From: Onchocerca volvulus | Taxonomy: Eukaryota; Nematoda; Chromadorea; Rhabditida; Onchocercidae | DNA: 64,000 nt | Reading direction: 5' to 3' | NCBI GenBank assembly: GCA_000499405.2 | Contig: HG738137.1 | Location: 18,996,603 to 19,060,602, forward strand | In this document: piece by piece, positions 45,225 to 58,452 of the stretch | How the letters are laid out: each line of letters starts with the position of its first letter | Numbering within the stretch: position 1 is the stretch's first letter | Notes under the pieces: generated by a model | The model's database searches: none | What the model was told of the DNA's origin: nothing | Seen by the model: only the letters and a program-made list of their open reading frames with translations | Position numbers and translations under genes: made by a program

Positions 45225-48200
45225 ATGACAGAAACAATGGAGACGAATCAGAATATCAGTAAGTTATATTTTTTCGAATTTTCACGAAATGAGTTATACT
45301 TCTAATCGCAATAAATTAAACTGACACTAACTAGAAGAAGTATGATATTGTAGAAGTGCTCGTTACCGGAGCATCAGGCTTTATTGGCATACACTGTGTT
45401 CAACAACTTCTTAAAGAAAATTATACTGTACGTGGCACCGTACGTGACCTAAATAATCACATTAAAATTGAACCATTGAAACAGCTAGAAGGAGCTGCTG
45501 AACGTTTGGAATTGGTCGAAGCGGATCTGGAGAGCGATCAGGGATGGTCGCAGTTTGTTTTGTCTTCTTCATTTTCTATGTTTCTTATATGTTTATTTGT
45601 TATTTAATGCAAAGATTTTTTCCTCTGATCAACAACAACCTTTTTTTTTTCCTTTTCCTTCCGAAATACAGAATTGGAAACTTTGGACCCATTGCTGTTT
45701 TCAAGAATCTGTTTTCAAATGATGTGCTCAAATTATCATTTCCAAAGTCAGTTTAGTGATCATCCATATAAATAAAAATGTAAATGTTCGTTGTTGCTTT
45801 CGACACAACATTGTAAGTACTTCACTGATTGCTTTGAAATTTTGAAACAACGTTAGATTCGAATAGACACGCGTTTTTATATGAATTTGTCTAGATAAGG
45901 AGTATGTTTAAGAACTTTCGGAGACTTGAGATTTTAAACAAACGAACATTTACATTTTAATTTCTATAAATTAGCTAGGCCCGACTACACTTAAATTGGC
46001 CAGATCCAGCTAGTTTTCTATAGTTCTCTTAATCTTTTCAGAGCTACAACTGATTGTACTTACCTATTACATGTTGCGAGTCCTTTTCCGATCGTCACTG
46101 ATGAATCAGTCATTTCAACTGCAGTGGATGGTACTTTGCGAGTATTACGAGCTGTCGCAAAGTCATCTGTTAAAAAAGTTGTCCTTACTAGTTCCTGCTG
46201 TGCAATCAATGGTAGAAATCTTATAAATCTACTGTTTTTATTGACTGTGAAAATAATGCAAAGCAAGGAGAGCAACCCAAATTAAGGAGCCATTGAAATT
46301 TTATGTCATATGAAATGTTTGAAGTTTTTAAAATAAGTGATAACAACTAAATTCGATTTCAATTGATTTTGCAACCTAAGCTTCATTGGAAATGATAAAA
46401 CTAAGAATTACTTTCTTTTTTTACATCATTCCATAGCAAGAAATGAAAATAGTACTATAATGGAGAACCTAATCCAGTTCTATTTGTCATTCAGTAGTGA
46501 TAATAATCAAGATTGTTCACATTGCAGAAGGTCATGAGGATATGAATCGAATGTTCAGCGAAAATGATTGGAGTAAGATCGATTCGAAAAATGTAAATAA
46601 TTATATAAAGAGTAAAACACTTGCCGAAAAAGCTGCATGGGATTTCGTCCATAAAGAAGGTTTTTACTCTTGCTAAGAATTGCTTTGAATTTTATTACAC
46701 TTGAAATGCGTTATATGGTAACTTAATTACAAAGTTCATTCGGAAATTCCGCTGACATCGATACCACTTACACGTCGAAACAATCATAGAACAAATGAAT
46801 TCGAGGCATAGCTGATGTAAAACTAAAATTTTCTTTTGTAATACAAAAAAAGTTTGCAAATTTCGTCAAAACAAAATTTGACACTCGAAATCATCCATTC
46901 ACTTTTTAACTTTCAGATGTTAAATTCAAGCTGACAGTAATCAATCCGGCATTTGTTGTTGGACCTCTTCTTCATAATGTACGGGGAACGAGTGTCGATG
47001 TAAATTTTTTTTTTTAAACAATTTAAAATCAACTGGAAAAAAATTTCTCATTTTGTCGAGTTTCTTCTGGCATGTTGTACTAATGTATCACATTTAACTA
47101 TTTACACTTGATATCGCTGTTTCTTCAAAATTGATTATATTAATTGAATCATTTTTTAGGTAATACGTCGCTTCTTAAACAATGAAATGCCTGCAGTGCC
47201 AGCGGTTCAATTTGGTTTAGTAGACGTACGTGATGTAGCTAAAGCACACATTCGTGCTATGCGAGAATCTCGTTGCGATGGATTGCGAATTCTAATGAGT
47301 TATCAGCCAAGTTTCTGGTTTATGGATATTGCTAATATTCTCCGTGATGAATTCTCACCGCAAGGTTAAGTAGAAATTATCGTCAGTGTCCCATCGGTCA
47401 GACGGAATGGTCAACTGATGGTATTCTTAATTTCAGGTTACATTATCTCAAGATTTACGGTACCGTATCCGATAATATGGTTTTATTCATTGTTTAGTAA
47501 GGAAGCAAAAGAGCAAGTGCTGACACGTTATGGTAATGAAGTGCATTTCGACAATTCCCTCGTAAGTTGTTATTTTTTACTAAGACACGTTTCTAATGTT
47601 AAGGGAAAAATCTGATAGTTTTAATAGGTTTGTAGTCTGTCATTTATATAGATAAAAACAAATGCCTATTCGAATGTAACGTTGTATCAAAATTTCAAAT
47701 CAATCGTTAAGAACTTGCAACGTTGTGTCAAAAATAACAACGTGCCACATTGCAGAAAATAGGCGTCGTCAATAGATTCAATGCCCTCACTTACTTTTAC
47801 CTGTCAAATGTGTGACAGGTTAAAAAAAAAAAGTAGATATATCTAGATAAAACACGCGCCTTTTCGAATCTAACATGTATCAAAATTTCAAATCAGTCGG
47901 TGAAGAATTTGAAACATTGTACAAAATGAACAATGAACATTTATATTTTTATTTATACAGATTTAATACTTTTCTTCTTGCGCTAATGTTAACCCAAAAG
48001 TGACTTCTAAATATGACTCATTTCAGGCGAAAGATATTCTAGGAATAGAATTTATTGATCCTAAAGAATCGATTATTGCTATGGCATATGATATCATCGA
48101 ACGTGGTATGGCACCAAAACGGAAAAATTACCGTAAGCCATCTGTAAGCCATCTGTTGGATGTGAGTAAGCCATCTGTTGGACGTAAGCCATCTGTTGGA

Positions 48201-48254
48201 CGTGAGTCAACTAACTCGACTCGACATAACTCAGCTCAACTCGACTTGACGTAA
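45225..48254 (+). CDS. extended short-chain reductase, dihydroflavonol-4-reductase-like
   Basis: NAD(P)-dependent epimerase/reductase family; substrate unknown. Exons supported in phase: 45335-45552, 46042-46211, 46528-46659, 46917-46999, 47160-47364, 47437-47561 and 48027-48254. Landmarks are the Rossmann motif VLVTGASGFIGIHCVQQLL, the substrate-side block LLHVASPFPIV, VVLTSSCCAIN with the catalytic Ser region, YIKSK as the catalytic YxxxK, VINPAFVVGPLL and VDVRDVAKAHI. A candidate first exon 45225-45258 (MTETMETNQNI, donor GTAAGT) ends in phase 1 while the next exon opens in phase 0, so the start is unresolved. The last 30 or so residues (SKPSVGRKPSVGRES...) come from tandem repeats and the stop lies inside a 25-bp minisatellite. 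Confidence 0.85.
45775..45958. mobile_element. MITE-like element with 18-bp terminal inverted repeats
   Basis: Intron 2 of the reductase gene holds a 184-bp segment bounded by AAAATGTAAATGTTCGTT and its exact reverse complement. Its interior (TAGATTCGAATAGACACGCG, GAAATTTTGAAAC) recurs in opposite orientation at 47648-47748 and 47833-47948. It encodes no protein. A clean target duplication was not seen, so the class is uncertain. Confidence 0.6.
47648..47948. repeat. two inverted copies of the MITE-like element
   Basis: 47648-47748 and 47833-47948 each contain ATTCGAAT / TTCGAATCTAAC, GTATCAAAATTTCAAATCA and GAA(C/T)TTG(A/C)AAC blocks in the same order. Both are reverse-oriented relative to 45775-45958. 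The second ends in GAACATTTATATTT, a variant of the 45958 terminus. They lie in the intron before the last coding exon of the reductase. Confidence 0.6.
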
Positions 48255-48321
48255 CTCAGCTCAACTCGACTCGACGTAACTCCGCTCAACTCGACTCGAC
48301 GTAACTCAGCTCGACTCGCCT
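48132..48321. repeat. minisatellite overlapping the end of the reductase gene
   Basis: First, GTAAGCCATCTGTTGGACGT-type units repeat from about 48132 to 48205. Then four 25-bp units of the form CGACGTAACTCAGCTCAACT + CGACT start at 48222, 48247, 48272 and 48297. The reading frame runs through the first block and stops at the TAA (48252-48254) of the second 25-bp unit. Confidence 0.9.
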
Positions 48322-51300
48322 AGACTCACTAGTGGCATTCTGCTATTGATCGACACCACTCACCACGATTCAGAAATATTCAAGACAGAAGTCAAAATTT
48401 TAAAATTAAAAAAAAAAAAGTCTAAATTCTCACTCCTTTGTAGCATCTAAATATTCAGCTCCAATTAAAAACAACCACTATGCGAATACTTGCCATATAA
48501 TAATAATATTTTACAAAATTTTATTTACTGTTTTTTCGCACTTTAATTCCAATCTATTTTAAAAATTTAGAATAAATATCTTTTTGATAAGTTAATCTTT
48601 AATAAAATAATTAAAAAATAACTCGTATTAATCACGCCATCTTATCAGCAATAACTGAAACTAGTAAATTATTCTAGAATTGAAAAAAAAAAACGACATT
48701 TTAGAGAAGAAAAATATCTTTAACCGAGTAATTTCTCCTCAAAAAAAGATGAAAAACGATAGTTATGCAAGTCGAAGATATATTATCATTTGCTTTGTTT
48801 GAAACAACAATTCTATTATTTCCTATAAGTCTACAAGGGAATATTTAGTAAATACAAACATTTATTAATTAATGATGCTGCACATGAGAATTTTTTATTA
48901 ATTGTAATGATTGAGTAAATTCTAGCAAATAGAATAACCGTCAAAAGCGCTTTCATTACTCATTTTTTTTGTTGAATTAAATGCATGGCATCAAACGCAT
49001 CCATTTTTGTTTCAAATAAACTTTTTTAAGCAATTTCTCCAACTATTTCGTGAAGATAAATCTTTTTTTAAAAAGATATGTTTGAAAAAATATGCATTAA
49101 ACATCGACGGCAAAGTCATTAGTCTACTGCAAAAGTGATGGATGAAGAATTTTGCAAAAAAATTTCCATTTTCTTAAAAATTATTTTAGAAAGATTCTTA
49201 AAGAAATTCGATGATGAGAGTTGTGCCTGAGTCCCATTCATTTTCTAATTAAATCTAAATTTCTTCCAAAAGGAGAAGAAAGAAGCTATAGAATGTGACC
49301 GAATTTACAACATGTTTTTCTAAAATTTTTAAAAATAATTCTGAAAATTGCGCAGATACCAATTTCATAAACGAATGAAGATGACAACAATAGAAGTGAC
49401 AATATTTTGAATGAATTCATTCATTAACCACATGAAGTGTTATTTGCCTTCAACTTATTTAGCTAAAACTTGGAATATCACAATTATTTAAAATTGTAAG
49501 TATAATATGAAAGTCAAACGAATGCTACAAACCTGAGACAAATACAAACTTTCAAGCAAATATATAATTTGACTTTCACTTATTGATTACTAATTAATTC
49601 ATTTACTGAGTAATTCACTTACTGATTACTAGTATATCCAATTTCAACTTTTTTCCCTGCCATCCATTTATTTGAGTGCCTCAAAGCCGTACACGCAAGT
49701 AAATGCATCAATATTGCTCAAAAGGAACATAAAGAAATGGAATTTATAATCTCCTGCAATTAAAAATTCCATTCTTTCAAATTCATTCAATATTTTAATT
49801 AAATCCATTTATTATATAATAAAGCCTAGTCCACTGGCTATAGCCACAACCAATAATTCTGGCGTTGTTGACAAATTTCTCATTAGACAAGAAAAATCAA
49901 TTTGTTAATATCAACACTAACATATCAATATTAACATATTATCAATAATTGGACTCTGTTACATGTTAAGAGCAATGGTGTCATTGTCACTCCCCATATT
50001 ACATTCAATGATACTTCCTTATGCGATATTGACTGAATTTGGTATGATTTCAGTAGATTGATATTTATCCTGTAAGAAACTGCCATTGATCCTTAAATTT
50101 CCTGTCACCCTGACGTCCACTTTGCAGCTTCCTCTTCTCCCCCAATAATTTACACTTCAAAATGACTCGTATTCGAGAAAGGAGAATTCCGAGCAAGACA
50201 GAAACTAAAAACTTTAAAACATTAGCTTATTTAAAAGATTTTTGAGGACCATTAATTCATCTTCGTAAATCTGATACCGACTGAATTCGAGAAGAAAAGT
50301 TACAGAACAAGTCGGACTTCCACATACAATTTAGAATAAGCCTAAAACTATACGACTAATATTTTTAATAACAAGTGAATTGGAAGTAGTTATGTCATAA
50401 ACTTTACTTTTGATAGTTTAGTACCGCTCATGCACAAAAACACCTCAAAATAAGGATACAACTGAAAGGAAAAATTGCAACCAACAAGAGCATGAATAGA
50501 GTAGAATTCATTTCGAACAATTACAACTGAATTTGAAAAAAACATTTTAACATGGTCTGGGGGGAAAACAAACGGATAAATGGAAAACAGCAAAAAAATT
50601 AGTGGAAAACAGCAAAGAAAAGAACGTTATAGGAACAACATTAAAGGTATGCATTAGATAAATTAATTAAAATGAGACAACACCTAACACGCAGAAAAAA
50701 ATGTAACTTCCGAACAAAAAAAAATATTTTTAAAAAATTGCCGAAAGAATAACTAAAAGAAATATTGCGGAAAACCAACATTTAAGGAGGCTATCATCAA
50801 GACAGGTTATGCAAACAGTGTGGTAGAAACAATTAGTTAGTTTCTTATGTAGAGTGCAAAACCTGACAGGAAAGAGTGGGGGAAAGAATTTGCAATGATT
50901 AAAAAAAAAGAAATTAAACAAAAGCAGATGAAAAATGGATGGATGAAAAAAGAATTTGCAATTGAGATGAATTATTAGAAAAAATATAATAATAAATTGA
51001 ACAAATCCTGATGTCTTCGAGAAGTGAACAACACAGTGCCGCTATACGTATGAAATTAACGAAACAAGCCAACTAACGGAAAACACAAACGAACCAGACA
51101 CATACATACACACATTATGTTCCATCATATAACAGGCGTCCACATTTTCCAAAAAAAAATCCTTGCACTATTCAATAATAATCAATAAATGATTAAAGAC
51201 AAATTAATACGTAAAAAAGAAAAAACAAAAAAAGCATTGAGGGAGGGAAAACAGAGCAAATGACGCAGCACCCGTATAGCCATGAAAAGTGGATTTTTGA

Positions 51301-52524
51301 TCATAATTGCGACATCGTCATATATCATATCATTAGCATGTTGCATGCCTATAACACACATACATAATTTTACCAGAACAGGTCAACCGTCAAAAAGAAA
51401 AAATTCACATTTCCTTTTAACAGGGATAAACTACATAAAGATATTTTTGGAAAAGATGTCTCAGAAAAACTGATAATAACAAAACAATCAGTGAAAACAA
51501 AGTACGCCTGAAATCATGATTCCATATCATCATAGTCATTATCGTCATTTTCATTATCATCTGTAACAGTCATCAATTGTAACAACCAAAACATAAAAGC
51601 AAAATGAATGCATGCACGGGATACCAGAAGGTAACAGCAATGAACAACGCAGTTTCAAAACAATCAATATACCAGTGATAACATTATTATCGTCACAAAT
51701 CCAACAAGACATCTATACGGGCAGTGAGAAGACTTATAAATTCATGACTGCAAAAATTAAATTAAAATAATTCAACTATCATCAAATTATAACAATGTGC
51801 TGGAAATGCATTCGCAGAACACAAGCAATTTTAATTTCGTAAGTAAAATAAAGAATTATTATGTAAAATTCATCAAATATTAGAGAAGAAAAAACAATTG
51901 GGAGGCGAAAAAAAAACAATTTCAACAACGCATTTGTCGAGAATGATTGGATACAAAACAGTATAGCAATAGCATTTTCTATTAAAAAAAAGAAAAAACG
52001 CAGGGAGATCTCCTGAATATTCAAAACGTGTTTCTTCACCCACAAAAAAAGAAAAAAAAAAATGAACCACCAACTGATGAAAAGAATGTTCATGTGCCTA
52101 AGAATAATCAAGAAAAAAAAAAAAAAAAAAAAAAAAAAAACGGGCAAAAGTGGTCTAAATTACCAAAAATTGGATAATTCTAAGCCTGGAAAGGAATGTA
52201 CCAAATCTAGCTTTAAAAGAAACGAATCGCAACAAATAAAAGGTGCAAACTTCCAGCAACCGAATTTTGTATAGTAAACCTCATTTTTTTAAATTTCTCA
52301 TAAAAATAAAAAAATAAAAAAATAAAAAAACTACAAAGCGAACACCATATATTCATCAAAATCATGTATCATCTTACAGCGAACACTGTGTTGCACTTCT
52401 CGAAGAATTAAGATCTGTTCCAATTTGATGCGCCAAATAAGACAAATTTAAGGAAGAGAATGGAGAATCAAAAACAATAAAGTAATAAAACACGCCAATT
52501 TTCAATTATCATATCATTACTGCT
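48322..52524. other. convergent intergenic region / FUBP 3' flank
   Basis: Over 4 kb of AT-rich sequence between the reductase (+) and the FUBP gene (-). A homopolymer A run of about 30 bases lies at about 52111-52140. A 63-codon frame at 51282 (+) begins with a hydrophobic stretch (MKSGFLIIIATSSYIISLAC) but has no splice support or family match. Part of the region may be the long FUBP 3' untranslated region. Confidence 0.5.
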
Positions 52525-55500
52525 TCAATATTGTTGCTGGAACTGATAACCTCCCTGAGGCTGAGCTTGCGGTGCTCCATAACTGAACTGATTCTGCGCT
52601 GCAATTGGCTGAGCACCATAAGCGCCATATCCCTACAAACAATGTCATTTAATTATAATTAATGACATTTAGTGAATAATCGTCTCTTTTCTATTTCATT
52701 TCCAATGTTTCCAAAGAGTTTCATTAAAACGATAAATTAATATAGGAACCAATCTTTATTAGAAGTAACAAACAAGTACAACTATCAGAAAGTCAGATAC
52801 GACATAATTATTCCATATGACAGTTTAGGTTTTTGCATGAGAAGTAAAAGTATATCGCAAGACTTACCGGTTGCTGAGGTCGTGCTTGTGCAGCAGGTTG
52901 TTGCGTCACAGCAGCAGCGGCAGCATTTTGTTTCAACTGATTTTCGATAACAGCTGCCTGTTCATGCATACCCATGCTACGATAATATTCTGCCCATTGT
53001 GCACTATAATCCGGCTGACCTAAAAGATAATGGATAAAAAAAACATTGACTTCATATGTAAATCCTCGATCACTTCATGGAAACTTCCGCTTTCTCTGAC
53101 TTGCACTTTATAAATGAAATTAACAAAAACTATATTGGATAGTATGAATCAGATATTGTTATCCAAAACCATATGGGAGATAATGAACAAAGTCCTGCAC
53201 GATACATTTATCAAAATTGTCATAAATGGAGGACTCCACAGCAAAGATTATTTGCTGAATTCTATCTTTCGTTTAATATTTAACCAAATTCTTACAAAAA
53301 CTAGAATTTCCCTTCCCCTGTCATTCCATACTATGACATACCTGTCTGCGGATTCACTGCTGGAGCTGCACTTGTTTGTGCTGGTTGCGGTTGCGGCTGT
53401 GCTGGTTGCTGATACTGGGTTGCATATGCTCCTTGCTGATAACCAGGTTGCTGTTGTCCTTGCTGCCCATAATATTGCTGATTCCAAGCAGCTTGTCCAG
53501 GATCGCTCTGCTGATGAGCTAAAAACAAAGTATTTATATGTCAATCTGTTCCAATGCTAGTTATTTGTACTACGTGCACTCTTTATCTCGTTATAAAATC
53601 AGTTTTTTCATATTTTTTACATATTTTCATGATATTAAATGCGAATCGTATCAAAGCATAATGTTCACAAATAATGCTTACCAAAAGTGGTGTTCCATTG
53701 CGCTCCTGCCTGCCCAGCAATACCCGCACCAGGAAATTGTGCATTACCATTGCCATACCCTTGAGGAGCACTTGGCACAGTATTATGTCCAACTCCAAAT
53801 GCATCACCACCTGCCCCTGGACCGCCTTGTCCATGAAACTGTGGTACAGGCGTTCCTGGTGCAAGGTCACCAACCTATAAAAAAATCTTTCAGTGTTAAC
53901 AGTGTTTGCAAGAGCAAAACTCGAGCACGACTATAGCTGATGCAGTGTAGCGATCATAAAACCAACACTGGTTGAAGAGGAACGAATGTGACAATAAAGT
54001 ACGTGAGGTTAATTTCAGAGTTAATTGAGTTAACCTCAAGAACTAATCTTTTTTTTTTTTTTTTTCTATAAGTTTCTGGTTATATGTAAAATAAAATGAA
54101 AAATTCTCAAATCAAATGCATACCTTGATACGAATAATATGCTGTGCATGATGGATTTGATACGGGGTTCCCTTTATAATAAAAACTTTCTCGGATGCAT
54201 TAGGAGGTGGATCGCGTGATAATTCAACATGTGCTCCACTTTCTGCGCAGATCTTCAAAAAATTATTGAAAATTATGATTCATAAAGCTAATCATACAGT
54301 AATTTACAGTTAACATCTTAGTAGTGCGTTTGATATCAGCATCCTAGTTACAGCTAATTAGGAACACAACCAGAAAAAAGTTGATCTTCGAGCAAAAAAC
54401 AGATAAAACTGAACACACATATTAAAACTGCGCATAAACCAATGATTATCATAATATAATTAAGATAGTCATTTTCCTTACAGAAATGTTCAGAAAAGAA
54501 AAGAAACAAGTAGAAAAGAACAAATCTAACAACTACATTACTTGGAAGAAAGAAATAACATCAACAAACAAAAGTCTAGCAGTTTTGAATCTGTTTGATA
54601 TCAGAAGATTCATTAAAAAACTACACAAAGATCAAAGATTACCTGTTTGATAGTTTCCCCTCCTTTACCAATCACCAATCCTGTTTTGTTTGATGGGACG
54701 TGCATGTAAAACATCTCCGCACCACCTGCCGCACCACTCTTTTTCACGAGGTCGGAGATGAACTGAGTCGCTTTTGAAATTTGCTCTGCAGTACCCTGAA
54801 TGACAGCGCATCGCTCTTGCACTGTCTGATCATCTGCAGTAAATCGATATGCAAAATTTCTCACTTTACAACCCTCTCTTCATTCGGCAATAAATATCAC
54901 GTATTATTTCAATCAATTCATACAAATGATTTTTGATGGACAGACTGAAAATTTAAGTACTAAGAGATTACAGTACATGTTATAGACTCAACCAATTGAA
55001 AAAAAAAAGCAACGAAAAACAAACCATCAGGTTTAAATTGAATTTTAGCTCCCGATTCAGCAGCAAGGCGTTTGATCGTCTCTCCACCTTTTCCAATAAT
55101 CATACCAACCGAAGCACGTGGAACAATTACCTAAAATAAGCAAATTGCCGGATTATCAATAAAACATACCTGATGGTCTCGATGTTAATTTTTTTTTTTT
55201 GTTAACTTTTTTTCCTATGCAGTTTTCATGAACAAAACAAGAAAAAGTTCTTACTTCGCCAATCGAACGCTGTCCACTGCCTATTCCGAGTAATCCAAGG
55301 AAATTGAAACGTCCAGGTGGATGATCCTCACGCGATTGCAAAATTTCTTCAACCATCCTTCGAGCATTCTCAACTTTTTCAGGTTCACCAGTAATACGCA
55401 AAGGTTTTGGCTGTCCTCCACTTTCCTGATTCTCTTGTATCATTATCATTTTAACACCAGTTTGTTCCTGAAACAACGTGAAATTCTTCTAGCAAAATAC

Positions 55501-58452
55501 TAATGTCAATTATTCCTTGAAAAAAATTTTAAGGAGATGAATGCTGTCAGATATTTCGACAAACCTGAATATTTTTGATTGTTTCTCCACCTTTGCCAAT
55601 AACAAGACCGCATTTTGCACCAGGAATAAACATCTCCTGAGTTATCTGACGTCCAGTACCAACGGGTATACCACCGTCAAAATGGCCTGCACGGTTTGGC
55701 GGAGGACGATTTCCTGCTCGAGCTATCACCTGAAAACAAAGCAAATACAAAATTTTCCATCCAATGTAATTTTAAGCACAAATATTGATCTGCGTCGCAA
55801 CACTTTCTACTGCCAAACTCCCTTCAAGAAAAAAAAAAAAAAGAAAAACACGGAAATCTTTGGCATTTAAAAGAGAACCAAAAGTGTATTCCCTAAATTT
55901 TTCAAAACTTTAGCATAATAACAACATTGCTGTTTGTTTTCATCGACAAAAAGCCACGAAAATTTTCAAGTATGAAAGCTAACACTGTAAGAAAGAATAC
56001 AACCTAAAGAATAATCTGAACAAGAAAACCTGACACAGGTTTTTGAAAACAAAGCAAAAAGGCAAAATCCAAATGACAAGTTTAAAAGCACCAAGTTCAC
56101 GAATGGAAATTTTATATAATCAATAAAATTCAGTGTAATAAAAAGGAATGGAAACTAGTACAAAATTCACTTCAAACGTTTGGCTGGCTATGCTAACATG
56201 AAAATTTTTCATCATTAATATGAAAAAAAAAAAAAAAAAAAAAAAAAAAGGAAACAACAATGAAAGAAAAGATCAACCTCATTTATCATTGCTCTTGCGC
56301 GATCTACAGATACTTTGCTTCCTTGCAAAGTGCACTGACGCATGTTATTCCCATCCGATTCCGGTGACATTTGCACACGGCAATTGGTCTGTGACTGAAT
56401 CTGCGAAATCTGCTCACCACCACGCCCAATCACTATAAAAAACAACACCAAGTCACTGCTTAGAATTAATCAAATAAGCAAATGAATCTAAAATTTTGAA
56501 AAATAAATTAGGAAGCAAAGAAAATTTAAAACAAGAAAATGAATGAACACAAAAATTTCAGCAAAACATCTACCATTACCAAGGCCGACGCAATGGTCCG
56601 GAACCTCCATTGTTTCCATAACAACTTCTCCAACACCTCCAACTGGCGGCGGCATACCTCCTGCCCCAACATGGCCCGGACCTCCAAGTGTTGAAATTTG
56701 CATGCTTCCGCCCATATCCATTGTGTTCCCAGTGATATTGACCCTTTTGGTTGGATACACTGAAAAATTACAAATGTCTTTCCAATTCCACAGACATAAG
56801 CATAATTTTACATTAAATTTCAACTACTTTATATTAGTATACCATGCATGCAAAACATCAAAAGTATAATATACGCATTGCAAATATGGAGTTTTAAATG
56901 AAATGCACAATCGCACTGATAAAATTGACAAACTGGAAATGAGTCATTCGAAAATTAATCAAAATTATTCACATCAGCAATCAGAATCCATAGAGAACCG
57001 TTATCGATTTATATACGTAATTATGAAAACTGAAGGCTTCACTTTAAAAAATCCATAAATTGCGAATGAAATACCGTATAAACGCGTATTACACCGATCA
57101 AAAACGGAACGTCTCTAGCAATAACTTCCTAATATGAAAGTGTGACTGTTTAACGCATCATTTCACTTCTCCCATAACATTTACGCATAATATGCAAAAT
57201 AACAAGTGAATCACTGGTACGTACGGTTAGATGAGTCGTCGGAATTCGGTCGTTTCTGCGGATTCGAATGTGAAGAAGCAGCGAGCTAAACATAACAAGC
57301 AAAATATGAACATATACTATAAATGCATGTACAATCAATTATCACTTATGATGGCATGAATAAAAATTTATGAATAAGCATCCTCTTTTAGTAAAAATCT
57401 ATTGCATAACATCAAACTTACGATAAAAATCGAAGTATTGCACATATGGCAAACAGTTTTTATTTCATTCCAGACAATATATTTTCAAAACCAAGTGTCA
57501 TTATCATCATCATCATTATGCAAGAAGCATTCAGTCTGATTTGAAGTCATATTTTTGGATGTTTTCATTGACTTTGGAATTAATCTTTTCATAGCGGGTC
57601 AGTATAAATATGTCGTATTATGAAACCACAAGGACCCTTTGAACCAAAATTTCGGGTGGAAAATAATTTTGCGAAGAGACCCAATAGAAGTCGAGGGTTT
57701 TCACTTTTATTTTTCGGAAAACTTCTTATCCATTACATTTATATATCTATATTTATGCATATTTGTATATATATATATATATATTCACTATTTAAATTAA
57801 CAAAACAGAATTTAACGGCAATTCTATATTCTTTTCAAAATTAATTTCAAGAAAATACGTGGAAATATAGGCAATGTAATCTAAGTAAATTTTGAAAAAG
57901 ACCACTGGTCTAACAGACTGAGTGCAGAAGCTGATATAAACTCAGAAATAACAACAATCGTTTTCTTTCTAAATCTAGACAAAAAAACCTTGAACTGACA
58001 ACCACAACCCCGCATTTTACAGAAAATAAGGCAAAAAAAGTCTTCAATAATCCCATTCAAATGCATTATTATACTTTCTAACCAACAAAACAAAACGCTT
58101 GTAACAACGCATTTGTTAAATGTGCAAATATTTAAAAATTAGTCGCTAACAGCAATATCGATAACTAATGCAGTGATTTTCGAATTCAATCTCGCCTACT
58201 CATATGTTCTAAATGAGCAGAACAGAAAACTTCAAACCTACACGAGAAAAATATTACAAAAGTTTCTGCACAATATTCAAAATAATAATAGTAATAAATA
58301 TCGAAGAATTTTTCACCGTGTACTGCATAACAGTGTACTTCATTTGACACAATCTTAATTTTTTAAATACTTCGAATGGAAAAATGGCATACCTCTTTAG
58401 CGCGTTGCAATGCGTCCTGGATAGCGTCGGTAGAGATTATGCCTGTAGACAT
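52525..58452 (-). CDS. far-upstream-element-binding protein (FUBP/KHSRP family), four KH domains
   Basis: Single-stranded nucleic acid binding regulator of transcription and mRNA processing. Thirteen coding exons close in phase to 631 aa: complement of 58393-58452, 57225-57285, 56574-56759, 56278-56432, 55565-55729, 55255-55467, 55025-55130, 54643-54833, 54124-54252, 53682-53874, 53342-53518, 52868-53019 and 52525-52632. The N-terminus TDAIQDALQRAKELAA matches the FUBP start helix. Four KH loops are visible: VIGRGGEQISQIQ, LVIGKGGETIKNIQEQTG, MIIGKGGETIKRLAAESG and LVIGKGGETIKQICAESG. The C-terminal part is Gly/Gln/Pro/Ala-rich and contains the tyrosine motif DYSAQWAEYYRSMG, typical of FUBP. 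The start at 58452 follows an acceptor (TTCGTTAG, 58491) and is the first Met after it. Which FUBP paralogue this is cannot be told from sequence alone. Confidence 0.93.

Noticed and set aside
51282..51473. 63-codon frame with a hydrophobic N-terminus, possible small secreted protein
   Set aside because: Isolated, no splice or trans-splice signal close to the ATG, lysine-rich remainder, and it lies in an AT-rich FUBP 3' flank.
53248..53936. Several open frames on both strands over the FUBP C-terminal exons
   Set aside because: They are shadow frames of the Gln/Ala/Pro-rich FUBP exons; only the minus-strand frame continuing the KH protein has phase-consistent splice sites.
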